A stretch of DNA of 64,000 nt from Bacteroidales bacterium (GCA_910575545.1 CAJTFH010000007.1:1-64000), one strand, 5' to 3'. Counted from the first letter of the stretch, positions 1 through 8,952 are shown. Notes: generated by a model not told the origin, from the letters alone. Made by a program: numbers and translations.

Positions 1-109
1 AGTTGGTAAAGGCAAGCGATGCAAGACATTTTAACTTGAAATTGACTCGCAATAGGCGTATATGCTTGTTTATGTGTGCTTTGAGACGAATGCCTAAAAA
101 TGTCATGTG

Positions 110-1108
110 CTATGCGCATTTACCTACTTTCCCGTTTGGAAAGATGCAGAAAAAATTCTGTTGATCGGCATAACACATGTCATAACTGGGCATGTCAGGA
201 TTTAAATGGTTATCTTTAGCGAGGGTGAATAGATGATTCACATCGGATTTATTGATATTGCATACATCTTCCTGCCATACTTTGTGGATTGAAAACCGTA
301 TATTCTTTCTGAGATTTTCTGGAATTCGCTCCGAGACTTGTGTAATCAGTTCCTGTGGCTTTAGATTCTTATGGGTGTAATTGAATCGTAGTGTGCAAGG
401 TGTATGTGGAAGTATCAAGCGTATGTTTTCTAATGTTTTCTCAAAGGCGGATTTGTTGCTCAATCGTTTTATTGAGTCATGTTCGGACTTAATTCCGTCG
501 ATTGTAATTTGATAGCTGGTGATTCCGACATCACGTAGTTTGGAGATTTTTTCGCTATCAAGCAAAGTCCCATTGGTTGTGATACCACATATAAATGTCA
601 TATTGTGTTTGGAACACAGCTGCGCAGTATAACTGGTTAATGCTAAAATCTCATCATAAGCCAGTAATGGCTCTCCTCCAAACCAGTCAAGCATTATTGT
701 GGCATACTTGCCTGATGAAATCGCCGAAGAGATATTAAGACGGACACGTTTAAGAATATCTTCACTCATGTGAATGCTTTCATGTTTCTGAGTACAATAC
801 CAACACCTTAGATTGCATTCATATGTAGGCAGAAGCATTATGCGGTAGATGTTCTTAAACTGCTTGTATGAATATTTGTGATTAACAGATATTCTTTCAT
901 CATAATCAGAGTCAACGATGAATCCGTTTTTATGAAATTGGTCGATGTGATAAGGATGAATGTCTCGATTAACGTCTGGATTATCTATTAGATTTCTGAA
1001 AGAATCAATGTTCTTGTTTGAAACATAAATGAAACGTTCAGATATGCCGTTGAAGATAATTGTCAGGTCTCCATGCTTGATGTAATAGTTGTAACGGCTT
1101 GCAATCAT
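110..1108 (-). CDS. Radical SAM/SPASM peptide maturase, C-terminally truncated
   Basis: The 332-residue protein has the radical SAM cluster motif CxxxCxxC at C98, C102 and C105, followed by a GGEPLL segment typical of the family. This enzyme class uses SAM and an iron-sulfur cluster to modify ribosomally made peptides, with extra clusters bound by a C-terminal SPASM domain. Here the reading frame stops (TAG) just after the first SPASM element, FPNGKVGKCA, so the usual last 80-100 residues are missing. No SPASM continuation is visible in the remaining 109 bases in any frame. A matching SPASM C-terminus lies 3.1 kb upstream at 4234-4497. A small Gly-Gly peptide gene lies directly upstream (1336-1479), which points to a peptide maturase. 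Function after truncation is doubtful. Confidence 0.85.
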   Translation of the reverse strand: MIASRYNYYIKHGDLTIIFNGISERFIYVSNKNIDSFRNLIDNPDVNRDIHPYHIDQFHKNGFIVDSDYDERISVNHKYSYKQFKNIYRIMLLPTYECNLRCWYCTQKHESIHMSEDILKRVRLNISSAISSGKYATIMLDWFGGEPLLAYDEILALTSYTAQLCSKHNMTFICGITTNGTLLDSEKISKLRDVGITSYQITIDGIKSEHDSIKRLSNKSAFEKTLENIRLILPHTPCTLRFNYTHKNLKPQELITQVSERIPENLRKNIRFSIHKVWQEDVCNINKSDVNHLFTLAKDNHLNPDMPSYDMCYADQQNFFCIFPNGKVGKCA

Positions 1109-1211
1109 GTTGTGATAATTTAATTAATATGGATGGTGGATTAAATTTAGAGATAATTTGGACAATAGGATGGAGACGTTTATGTTACCATAAGGATGTT
1201 GTAAAATTCTT

Positions 1212-1299
1212 TTTTGTAGGAACGCGCGCTCATGTATCCATTAAACGATAGATTGCACGATGCGACACAACGTGCGCACGAGTGCGCATCCCTACAAAT
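1212..1299. repeat. REP-like palindromic intergenic element
   Basis: TTTGTAGG (about 1213-1220) and CCTACAAA (about 1291-1298) are inverted, and the adjoining GC-rich stretches rich in GCGC and TGCGCAC continue the imperfect dyad. This resembles the small palindromic repeats dispersed between genes in Bacteroidales genomes. It separates the peptide gene from the radical SAM gene and could act as an RNA stem or terminator. The family assignment is inference. Confidence 0.45.
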
Positions 1300-1335
1300 T
1301 AGCGTTTTGCAACTTTCGACGCCTTTAATTATATG

Positions 1336-1479
1336 TCATGCTTTACCTCCGCAACCCTCTTGTTTGTGTGGATCCGAGCATGGGCCAGGGCAGTTGTGAT
1401 GTATAATACAAATGACTACGTTGGTGGCTTGTGGGTCTACGTTACCATCTTTTCCTCCAAGTATGTTCAATGATTCCAT
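1336..1479 (-). CDS. Putative RiPP precursor peptide with Gly-Gly leader motif
   Basis: From ATG at 1479 this minus-strand frame encodes 47 residues. It begins MESLNILGGK, so it carries a double-glycine motif, and continues to a Cys-rich tail with C24, C30, C34 and C43, including NCPGPCSDP and EGCGGKA. The layout (Leu-rich amphipathic leader, GG, Cys-rich core) is that of Bacteroidales GG-type natural-product precursors found next to radical SAM/SPASM enzymes, and such an enzyme gene follows at 110-1108. The leader seems to begin further upstream: the frame stays open through residues such as KIKSETLTKHLLSDM, but the fitting ATG at 1535 is one base out of frame across an A6 run (plus-strand T run 1518-1523). 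So the gene may be broken, mis-sequenced or dependent on slippage. Too short for usual gene calling. Confidence 0.5.
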   Translation of the reverse strand: MESLNILGGKDGNVDPQATNVVICIIHHNCPGPCSDPHKQEGCGGKA

Positions 1480-1868
1480 GTCTGAAAGAAGATGCTTGGT
1501 TAATGTCTCTGATTTGATTTTTTCTTTCGGTTCATAGTGCGATAGAATTAAAAAGTGAATAAGTAGTTGTTATACGCCGGGTTGGCATAGTTGCATTTCT
1601 TTAAGGCTGTAATGCATCAGCCTAACATACACATGGCATTTGAGACTTTAGAATTAAGCGTAATATACATTCCTGTTTCATGTTTGATGATTTTAAGTTT
1701 ATAAATAGGGTTATTTTAATTTAATTTTATTGCGCTTGTTTTTGATTGTTTTGATATTGGTTGGAGCATGTTTGTATTTGCAAATATAGAAGATGAATTT
1801 GTTATTTACAATATGGCTGTGGTTAATATTGGTTAATTATGAATAGCTGTCATCTGAAGGCCTCTAAA
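1480..1868. other. Intergenic region upstream of the peptide gene
   Basis: This 389-base AT-rich gap holds the probable leader extension of the peptide gene (to about 1535). A short minus-strand open stretch around 1600-1700 has no recognisable relatives, and I see no convincing TAnnTTTG promoter. Nothing else is supported. Confidence 0.4.
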
Positions 1869-4181
1869 TTAGAGGCGGTTGAGTTCGGACTGGCCTGCGC
1901 CGGTGCCTTTGTAGCGTGAGCGGGTGGCGTTGAATGAGTAGCGTAGGGAGAGGTTGAAGCGGCGGCGGTCGCCGATGTTGGTGTGTTGGCGAAGGATATA
2001 GTTGTCGTAGGAGGTTGAGGTGGAGCTGTTTTTCTGAAGGATGTCGTTGGCGCCGAACTCAACATAGAGTGCCTCTTTGAGGAATGATCTGGAAAGGGAT
2101 GCGTTGAGGCCGTAGGTGGGGCGGTAGTGGGTGTTGTAGTTGTTGCAGGCGCTATACATTGAATAGTTGATGTTGAGTTTGAGTTCCCAGGGCAGCGAAA
2201 GGCGGTTGTTGAGGTTCAGGCCATACATGTTGCCGTCGAGGTTGATGTTCCCTCCTTTGAAAGGCATGGAGAACCATTGATGCCTGAAAGCCACGCTGCC
2301 GCTGCAATACCACAGGCCGAGGGTGAAGTCGGCGCCGATGTTGGCCCCGACTGCCCGGCGGGGGTTGAAATTGCGGAATGTGCTGACCAGTATGGGGCTG
2401 TCTGGGGCAAAGGGAACGAAGCAGTTGAGGATGGGATTGGCCCGGTCGGAAAAGTAGAAGTTGCCCCAGACCTGTTTCCATTGTGCGCTGACATTCAGGT
2501 TATGCAGCGCGACTGATTCGAGCAGGGGATTGCCCTGTTTGAGCGAATATGGGTCGATGTAGACGATTGATGCGTCGAGCTGGCTGTAGCTCGGGCGCAG
2601 GGTGCGGTAGTCGTATGACGCTGACACTGTTGTGTTGCCAAACCGGCCGTTGAAGCTTACAGAGGGGTACCAGTTGTTGAGCTTGCGTCGGGTGGTTTCG
2701 GTCTCTGCCTGGGTGAAGCGGTAGGTGGCGTCGGTGTGTTCGTATCTTGCTCCGGCAGATGCGGAAATTTTGCCGAATGTGGCCGAAAGTTCGGCGAAAA
2801 CGGCGATGTTGTTCTCCTGCGACAGTGAGCTGTTGTCGGCGACAATCTGCTCGGGGTTGGAAAAGGTTGATTCCATGCGTGTGTGGGAGACTTCTTCCCC
2901 GACCATGACCTGCAGTTTGTCGAGTTTGATGGTGGCGGTGAGTTTTTCGGCAGCCATGAATGTTGAGGAAGATGAATGGGTGCTGACATTGTAGTCGGGG
3001 CGGAGGCTGCTTTGCTCTACCGACAAGGAACCGGAACTATTGTCGGCACTTAATATATCGCCGTTGAAATCAAGCGTGATTTTGCCCATGGCGCCGTTGT
3101 AGTAGATGTTGGCGTAGTGGTTGGGCATGTATGTGTAGTGAGATTCGCCGAGCGTGAGGTTGCGGTTTTTTGCGCCGTCGGCGAAATTCATGAGCTGGTC
3201 AACGGTGTTGGCTTCCGTGGATCTGGTGCCGTTGAACTGATAGCGTGCGCCCACTGACCGGGTTGGAGAGAAGTCATAGCTAATGCCGATTTCCGCAAAT
3301 CCGCCATTGTCTTTGTGGCGCACGGTCTGTGACAATTCTTTATTCCAGGCCGGGGTGCTGAAAGATTCTTCTGTGATTTCATTGGCAAACAGGAGGTCGG
3401 AGTGCGAGAATAAGCCCTTAGCGGTGAGTTCCAGCCCTTTCTGCCTGAATGTGAGGTTGATGATTTCAGAGTTTGAATAGTGGTTAGCCACGGTGTTGGT
3501 TGAAATCAGCGATGTGCTGAAGCTGTCGGCGAGGTTGCGCCTGGTGTGGATTATAATCACGCAGTCTGTGCCGATACCATATTTCACTCCTGGATCGGAT
3601 ATCACTTCGATGCTGGCGATGTTTGACGCTTCAAGGGTCTCGACATCAGTGAAAGAGTTGATTTTACGGTTATTGATGTAGATGAGCGGGTTGCTTTTCT
3701 GGAATACCCGGATCTGTTTGTTGCTGACGGTGAGCCCAGGAATCCATTGCATCACGTCGGCAGCGGAAATCAAGGTTGACATGAAAGTGCCGGCAACGGT
3801 TGTGATGAAGCTGCTGCCCTGTAGGCGCGTGGCGGGGGTGCGGTTTTCCACCGTCACCTCGGCGAGTTGAATGCCGGCAGTGGTCAAGGCCACGTCGCCG
3901 AAACTTCCCGCCGCCGGGGCAGGCAATGTGCGTTTCTCATATCCGATTACTGAAAAGCCCACAATTGCCGGGTTGGTGGCTGTCGGGAGGCTGAACCTGC
4001 CGATGGAATCGGTGGTGCATCCGGTCATATATGCCGAATCGGCCGACATGGCCACCACGTTGACAAACTCCAGGGGGGCGCCAGAAGTCTTGTCAACAAC
4101 ACGGCCCGTCAGTTCAGCCGAGACCTGTAGTGCAGTGAACATGGAGAGCAGGAGTGCGGTGAGGAATGCTTTCAGAATCAT
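1869..4181 (-). CDS. Outer-membrane beta-barrel receptor (carboxypeptidase-regulatory-like N-terminus)
   Basis: The start ATG at 4181 gives a clear signal peptide (MILKAFLTALLLSMF, ending near VSA). A carboxypeptidase-regulatory-like beta-sandwich follows (LTGRVVDKTSGAPLEFVNVV), then a plug-like segment (VMQWIPGLTV, IEVISDPGVKYG) and a long barrel rich in alternating aromatic strands ending in RYSFNATRS. The architecture matches the outer membrane beta-barrel family related to TonB-dependent transporters, about 770 residues. Homologues are often found beside peptide-modification genes in Bacteroidetes, which fits the flanking radical SAM pieces and the GG peptide. A role in peptide export or uptake is inference. 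Upstream in the transcript lies the SPASM fragment, 53 bases away. Confidence 0.85.
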   Translation of the reverse strand: MILKAFLTALLLSMFTALQVSAELTGRVVDKTSGAPLEFVNVVAMSADSAYMTGCTTDSIGRFSLPTATNPAIVGFSVIGYEKRTLPAPAAGSFGDVALTTAGIQLAEVTVENRTPATRLQGSSFITTVAGTFMSTLISAADVMQWIPGLTVSNKQIRVFQKSNPLIYINNRKINSFTDVETLEASNIASIEVISDPGVKYGIGTDCVIIIHTRRNLADSFSTSLISTNTVANHYSNSEIINLTFRQKGLELTAKGLFSHSDLLFANEITEESFSTPAWNKELSQTVRHKDNGGFAEIGISYDFSPTRSVGARYQFNGTRSTEANTVDQLMNFADGAKNRNLTLGESHYTYMPNHYANIYYNGAMGKITLDFNGDILSADNSSGSLSVEQSSLRPDYNVSTHSSSSTFMAAEKLTATIKLDKLQVMVGEEVSHTRMESTFSNPEQIVADNSSLSQENNIAVFAELSATFGKISASAGARYEHTDATYRFTQAETETTRRKLNNWYPSVSFNGRFGNTTVSASYDYRTLRPSYSQLDASIVYIDPYSLKQGNPLLESVALHNLNVSAQWKQVWGNFYFSDRANPILNCFVPFAPDSPILVSTFRNFNPRRAVGANIGADFTLGLWYCSGSVAFRHQWFSMPFKGGNINLDGNMYGLNLNNRLSLPWELKLNINYSMYSACNNYNTHYRPTYGLNASLSRSFLKEALYVEFGANDILQKNSSTSTSYDNYILRQHTNIGDRRRFNLSLRYSFNATRSRYKGTGAGQSELNRL

Positions 4182-4233
4182 AAGAGGAGTTTTAGACGTA
4201 AATATTAACAAATGTAAAGATATGCTTATTAGC

Positions 4234-4497
4234 TTAAATATGCAATTCGGGCATATGTTTTTTTTTATTTTTGTTTGCTAAAGTTGACAAAAGAGATTCC
4301 TCAAGTATGTTTTTGTCCTTATAAACAGGGCATAAGTCATATCGTCCGTTTTCAAACTTGTTTTTTAAGCGGTGATATCCGCAACCTCCTGAGCAAGCCG
4401 GAAATATCAGACAGCTTTTGCATTTCGGATCGGAGTGGATTCCGGCCTGTGTCATATATTGCAGGAACAATTTACGGTTTGAAAATTCGGTGTCTTT
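4234..4497 (-). pseudogene. Orphan SPASM-domain C-terminus of a radical SAM maturase
   Basis: The frame is open from 4497 to the stop at 4234 and encodes about 87 residues. It starts KDTEFSNRKLFLQYM and contains the SPASM cysteine signature CKSCLIFPACSGGCGYHR, then DLCPVY and a charged tail. No radical SAM core precedes it: a stop codon sits immediately upstream and the next gene is unrelated. The segment begins almost where the truncated enzyme at 110-1108 ends, so the two could be halves of one gene or of two tandem paralogues damaged at opposite ends. An internal TTG at 4470 could start translation, but a free SPASM tail has no known function. Confidence 0.7.
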
Positions 4498-4583
4498 TCA
4501 TAATCAAAAAAATTGAGGTTAATAAAAATAGTTGTTTGCGTGGCCACGCTTCTTATTGTGTATTAAATACTACGAGGTAATTG

Positions 4584-4952
4584 TCAAAGGGTGAATGAGC
4601 CGGAAAACTCATCGCCGGATTCGGTGATGATGGTTATGGAGTAGGTGCCGGAAGCGGTGCCGATTGCGATAGTGATAGATTCATCCAAATAGCCTGAATT
4701 TACATATGAACTACCTGACTCCTGATGGAGGACATAGACTGATGCAAACGTCCAATCTTCGTGGGAGAATACAGATAATTTACCATTGAGATAAATGCAT
4801 TCAGGGATAGAAATAATGTCGCGGTGCTGTTTGCCGTTTCCTGAATCTTTAGGATTCGTTGGGATAATCAATGGTGGAGTGTCATCGGCGTAACAATAAA
4901 CATTGGAAAACGCAATAATTGAGATTAAAAGTGTAAGAATAAACTTTGCCAT
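4584..4952 (-). CDS. Small secreted protein, DUF3244-like
   Basis: This 122-residue protein has a clean signal peptide (MAKFILTLLISIIAFSNVYC, cleavage near YADD). A Pro-rich linker follows, then a predicted beta-sandwich with Gly/Ser-rich strands (LDESITIAIGTASGTYSITI). Size and pattern match the small DUF3244-type secreted proteins of Bacteroides and relatives. Function is unknown. It lies between the TPR regulator and the orphan SPASM tail on the same strand and may belong to the same decayed peptide locus. Confidence 0.65.
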   Translation of the reverse strand: MAKFILTLLISIIAFSNVYCYADDTPPLIIPTNPKDSGNGKQHRDIISIPECIYLNGKLSVFSHEDWTFASVYVLHQESGSSYVNSGYLDESITIAIGTASGTYSITIITESGDEFSGSFTL

Positions 4953-5179
4953 AATAATTGTTAATAGCTATGAAAAAATCCTTTTGTGGCAAAAGTATGA
5001 TAAAATGTGTGACGAACAAACTTTGAAGCAATTTGAAAGCGTGTCACAGTCGGATTTTAATGTTTTGAGATGCAGGGGTTTATGATGTGAGATGAATGTG
5101 GAAACGTGTCTCTCGCATTAGGCTTTGAAAATCAATGTGTTAGCAGATGTAATAATTGAGCTGTGATATGCAAAAAGAA

Positions 5180-6943
5180 TCAAAAATGTGAAAGATATTC
5201 GTTCTTGAATTGTGAGTTGCTTTCGGAAATGATTTTTTTGATGCGAGCTTTACGGGTTCTGAGATATGCAAGATTGGTGAATTGAAGTGCTATGCATATG
5301 GAATGAGACGACAGGCCGGAAAAGAGTAGTATTATAATTGACATGTCGATCTCTTTCAGGCCGGGGAAATCGGTTTTCAGCCTGATTAAGATGTTGTTGT
5401 GTGACAGGTTTAGTGTTTTTTCAAGTTCTGCCAGAGATTCGGCACTGGCAATATGAAGGAGCTCGGTCTTAATAGTGTTTAAAACCGATGCATCTTCCTG
5501 TTTGAGGATAACGCTGCCGGGGTCGACAGACAGTGGTAGAAAGGCTCTTTTGCTGATTGAGTTCAAATAGGAGAACCGAGAACTTACAAGGCTATGAATA
5601 AGAGGAGTTAATTCAGGATTATCAGCTTTTTCGGCATTATCGATGTGGGCTGACGCACGGTTTTCGGCATATCTACACCTATCGTCGGCCAGTTTGTTGT
5701 ATCGTGATAATAATGTGATGAACTCAGAGGTTTTCCGTTTTTTGTATTCCCGATGGTAAAGAATGATTAATATGATTATAAGTGTTAAACAGAGCCAGCT
5801 GACGATAGCGATATGTTTGACAGACTGTTTTTGCCGATGTTCTGTTGCAACTTTGGAGATGAGATAGTTGTTAGTGCCTACCGCAGGATGTTCTCTGACT
5901 GCCATCGACCATGAATTTGACAATAGCCCCATGAATTTGTTGATTGATTTCATGGCTGAATCAGTTTGTCCGGTTATGGTGTAGTAGCTGAAGTATCTGT
6001 GTGCCAGGTAGGTGGAATCATTGCTGTTTTTACAAACTTTTCCGGCTTTTTTAAGATAGATGAGCATACTATCGGCTTTGGATTCGAGGCCATAGATGTA
6101 TGCGATATTTGTGAATTCAGGAGCTCCAATTACTACATCGGAAATTCCGCCGTATGTGCGTTCAAGATTAAGGAAAATCTTTTTGGCTTCGCTGAATCGG
6201 TGAGAGTAGAAGTTGGCGATGGCTTCTGATTGTAGAAGGTGCGGCGTATGGTCTTTCATCAGATTGCTATTCCGGATTTTATTGATTAAGTTCAATGCTT
6301 CGGAATGGTTGTCGGTATTGTTATATGCCTTAACCAGGTTTTCAATAGCATCACACATGAATTCAGGTTTATCTGCTTTGTGAAATTCAGAGATGGCGGA
6401 TTTTAAGTGAGGTATGGCTGTGGCATAGTTGAATGTTGCATTATAAATGTCTGCAAATTGAGCATTTATGCGTCCGAGCCAATAATGGTCGTTGATGGAT
6501 TCGGCAATGTCGCGCGCCTGTAGGAGATGCGTAGATGCATCTGCGTAGTTTTTTGCGTTGGAGAGGATGCGGGCGTGGTAGAAGTGGGCGCGCAGGCGCC
6601 GGGTGGGGGATAGGCCGGGATGGGTGGAATAGAAGGAGGTTGCCCGTGATATGAGGGTGTCGGAGTTGGAGTCGATGAAGTTCTTGTCTTCGGCCTGGGT
6701 GAGGAGCAGGGCGTAGAGGGCGTGGCTTTCGGGGAGGTTGAGGCGGGTGGTGTCGATTGCGCGCAGCATGGTGAGCGCACTGTCGGGGCGGTTTTCGATT
6801 ATGCTGTCTATGCCGATGAGGTGGTTGTCGGCCTGTGAAGGCAGACGGCGGCATGAACCGGTCAGTGCTATGATTATGGCTGCGGTTAACAACAGGGGCA
6901 GGAGGTGTGAGCCGGAGTGTGATATGTGATGTTTTTTTGTCAT
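5180..6943 (-). CDS. TPR sensor/regulator lipoprotein with inner-membrane segment
   Basis: ATG at 6943 gives an N-terminal hydrophobic signal with a lipobox-like LTGSC (Cys31). About 350 residues of TPR-type helical pairs follow (YADASTHLLQARDIAESIND and similar), then a single transmembrane helix (IAIVSWLCLTLIIILIILYH) and a basic linker. The cytoplasmic C-terminal helical domain ends in a helix-turn-helix-like segment (HSICIALQFTNLAYLRTRKARIK). This layout is common in Bacteroidales one-component membrane regulators: the TPR part senses in the periplasm and the C-terminus may bind DNA. A promoter with TATCTTTG lies just upstream. The first Met at 6964 is possible, but it would start upstream of the predicted RNA 5' end. 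Confidence 0.75.
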   Translation of the reverse strand: MTKKHHISHSGSHLLPLLLTAAIIIALTGSCRRLPSQADNHLIGIDSIIENRPDSALTMLRAIDTTRLNLPESHALYALLLTQAEDKNFIDSNSDTLISRATSFYSTHPGLSPTRRLRAHFYHARILSNAKNYADASTHLLQARDIAESINDHYWLGRINAQFADIYNATFNYATAIPHLKSAISEFHKADKPEFMCDAIENLVKAYNNTDNHSEALNLINKIRNSNLMKDHTPHLLQSEAIANFYSHRFSEAKKIFLNLERTYGGISDVVIGAPEFTNIAYIYGLESKADSMLIYLKKAGKVCKNSNDSTYLAHRYFSYYTITGQTDSAMKSINKFMGLLSNSWSMAVREHPAVGTNNYLISKVATEHRQKQSVKHIAIVSWLCLTLIIILIILYHREYKKRKTSEFITLLSRYNKLADDRCRYAENRASAHIDNAEKADNPELTPLIHSLVSSRFSYLNSISKRAFLPLSVDPGSVILKQEDASVLNTIKTELLHIASAESLAELEKTLNLSHNNILIRLKTDFPGLKEIDMSIIILLFSGLSSHSICIALQFTNLAYLRTRKARIKKIISESNSQFKNEYLSHF

Positions 6944-6951
6944 TGGCTGTG

Positions 6952-6959
6952 CAAAGATA
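6952..6959 (-). promoter_or_regulatory. Bacteroidetes -7 promoter element for the TPR gene
   Basis: On the minus strand the sequence TATCTTTG matches the Bacteroidetes -7 consensus TAnnTTTG exactly. About 18 bases upstream is an AT-rich TTTA that could serve as the -33 element. Transcription would begin only a few bases before ATG 6943, which supports that start. Confidence 0.6.
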
Positions 6960-7056
6960 CGCAAAAATCAATAACTGTAAATGAACGGCTGATTTGTGTA
7001 AATCAAGACCGGTGAGCCGATCTGTCATTGATTCAAAGTTTGTCTAAATTTGCAGA

Positions 7057-8024
7057 ATGAAGCCTTTCGTGAATAAGACAAGTCTGATTTTCGACCTGTT
7101 TTTCTGCGTGATATTATGCCCGTTGCTTATGGGACTCGGCCCGATGCGGAACTGGTGGAGCCTCTATCCGGTGTTCACTTCGATTGTAGCGGTCTATCTG
7201 TATTGTGCTATTTTGAGATAAAGAGGTTGCGGCTGCCGCGTCTGATTCTTTCACGTTCCTACCGCAGGCTTGGAATAATAGCCGTGGCATTCGTTGCGGT
7301 TACTTATCTCATCACGCTTTATCCTTTGCCGGATGTTGACTTCGTTATTCCCTCCGTGAGCGAGTATCAGACACGGGTGCGGAATTACAATATGGCCGTT
7401 ACAACATGGTTTATGTTCACGCTCGTGCTGTCGTATTCGCTGACGGTGGTGTTTGTCAATGAACTGTATCAGAAAATGATTCTGCAGAGCATTGCCGGAA
7501 ACCAGCACCAGAAGGCCGAGCTTGCGGCGTTCAAAGCCCAGATAAGTCCGCATTTCCTGTTCAACACTCTCAATCCGCTATACAGCCTTGTGATCGGAAC
7601 CTCCGAAAAGGCTGAGAATGCTTTTGTAAAGTTCACGGAATTGTTGAAATATACTTATACCACTGTCGACAACGAGCTGGTGGCTATCGCCGAGGAGATG
7701 TCGTATATCAGGAACTATATCGACTTGCAGATGATAAGGCTCGACGGCCATACCGGGGTGGAATGGGACTGTTCGGTCGATGATCCCGACATGTTGATTC
7801 CGCCCATGCTTTTCCTGACATTTGTAGAGAACGCATTCAAATACGGAACCTCGACAAGCAAGGATTGCACCATAAGCATATCGCTCAGGCTGGCAGACGG
7901 GAGGCTGACATTCTCAACCGCAAACCGGATAATGCGCCACCGCCAGGAGTTTACCAGCGACATGCCGGTGGGTCTTGTGAACTGCCGCAACAGGCTTGAC
8001 TGTCTTACTACATTGGCGGCATGA
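7057..8024 (+). pseudogene. LytS/YehU-type sensor histidine kinase, frameshifted and 3'-truncated
   Basis: Frame 1 from ATG 7057 encodes two membrane helices (LIFDLFFCVILCPLLMGLG and SIVAVYLYCAIL) and then hits TAA at 7219. The continuation KRLRLPRLILSRSYRRLG, two more helices, the kinase motif ISPHFLFNTLNPLYSL and the ATP-binding region (FVENAFKYG) are in another frame. One added T in the T4 run near 7211-7214 would join them. The 3' end is also damaged: after GLVNCRNRLDCL the frame reads out to a stop at 8024 without the usual last strands. No LytTR response regulator is next to it. The pieces fit His_kinase plus HATPase and the gene looks dead. Confidence 0.75.
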
Positions 8025-8080
8025 ATAAATTCATTTTGCATATTTATAGCCCTGAACTGTGTAAATATCGAAACTATTAC

Positions 8081-8088
8081 TAACTTTG
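8081..8088 (+). promoter_or_regulatory. -7 promoter element of the ECF sigma gene
   Basis: TAACTTTG fits TAnnTTTG, with a weak TGTG 18 bases upstream in the -33 position. It lies about 73 bases before ATG 8161. Confidence 0.5.
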
Positions 8089-8160
8089 CGGTGTTGGAAT
8101 ATAACCGGCATGAGGTGCATGATACTATTTTACAGAATGTAAATGGTTGAATATTAATAT

Positions 8161-8724
8161 ATGGCGCAAAGTTTCGAAGATTGGATTCTCAATGGTGACC
8201 ACAAGGTTTTTTCAGCGGTTTACGATGAATACTGGAAGAAGGTTCTTCGGTTTGCGCGCCTGTATATAAGCGATCCGTATGAGCAGGAGGAGGTGGTGCA
8301 GGAGGCTTTCATCAAGCTTTGGGAGAAGCGCGGAGATATAGATCTTGACGGCAATATCGACGGGTTGCTTTTCATAATAACGCGCAATCTGATTTTCAAC
8401 CGTCACCGACGCTCGCTGCATGAGAACGAACTCATGGCCGATCTGGCCCATGTGGTCGAGGAGGAGTATGATATCGAAAGTCAGATTGATGCCGACAATC
8501 TGCGCGAATATATCGAGACGCTTGTGACTGTGTTGCCGCCACGACAGCGTGAGGCGTTCCTGCTGAGCCGTTATGAGCACCTGAATGTGAAGGAGATCGC
8601 CATGCGGATGAATATTTCAGAGCGCGGCGTTGAGCGCAACATTTATTTGGCGCTTAAGTTTTTGCGGCGCCATTTGCCGTTGTTTATTGTTTTCGAGGCG
8701 TGTGTCGAGAGTAATGTTCCATAA
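8161..8724 (+). CDS. ECF RNA polymerase sigma factor (PUL-type, FecI-like)
   Basis: The 187-residue protein has a region 2 (FSAVYDEYWKKVLRFARLYI, then EEVVQEAFIKLWEKR) and a region 4 (LPPRQREAFLLSRYEHLNVK, EIAMRMNISERGVERNIYLA). This is the standard sigma-70 ECF architecture of Bacteroides PUL regulators. Such factors bind core RNA polymerase and transcribe a susC/susD operon when a FecR anti-sigma factor releases them. The expected FecR partner is present, but 36 kb away at 45057, because a Mu-like prophage lies between. A strong terminator follows the gene. Confidence 0.93.
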   Translation: MAQSFEDWILNGDHKVFSAVYDEYWKKVLRFARLYISDPYEQEEVVQEAFIKLWEKRGDIDLDGNIDGLLFIITRNLIFNRHRRSLHENELMADLAHVVEEEYDIESQIDADNLREYIETLVTVLPPRQREAFLLSRYEHLNVKEIAMRMNISERGVERNIYLALKFLRRHLPLFIVFEACVESNVP

Positions 8725-8795
8725 CGTGATATAAAATATATTCAGGTTACCATTGGTTTCAGTCTTCTGACGGCTTGACAATTCAGACAGAGGAT

Positions 8796-8858
8796 ATGAA
8801 ACGAGGCCGGGAGTCAGGATCTTTAAATCTGGCTCCCGGCCTCGTTTCATGGTTTTTT
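8796..8858 (+). terminator. Rho-independent terminator after the sigma gene
   Basis: ATGAAACGAGGCCGGGAG (8796-8813) pairs with CTCCCGGCCTCGTTTCAT (ending 8850), giving an 18-bp perfect stem extended by a few inner pairs. GGTTTTTTGG follows. It ends the sigma transcript, so sigma and FecR were probably separate transcripts even before the prophage entered. Confidence 0.85.
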
Positions 8859-8952
8859 GGTTAAAAAAAATGAGCGATGGTGAAAACCGGTGTAGTAGCA
8901 GGCATGGGTCAGGGTTATTTAGATTATAACGTGAGAGAATCATCGAGGATTT

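Noticed and set aside
1600-1700. Minus-strand short frame with TGMYITLNSKV
   Set aside because: Very short, interrupted by stops on both sides and without a recognisable family; may be chance or a relic.
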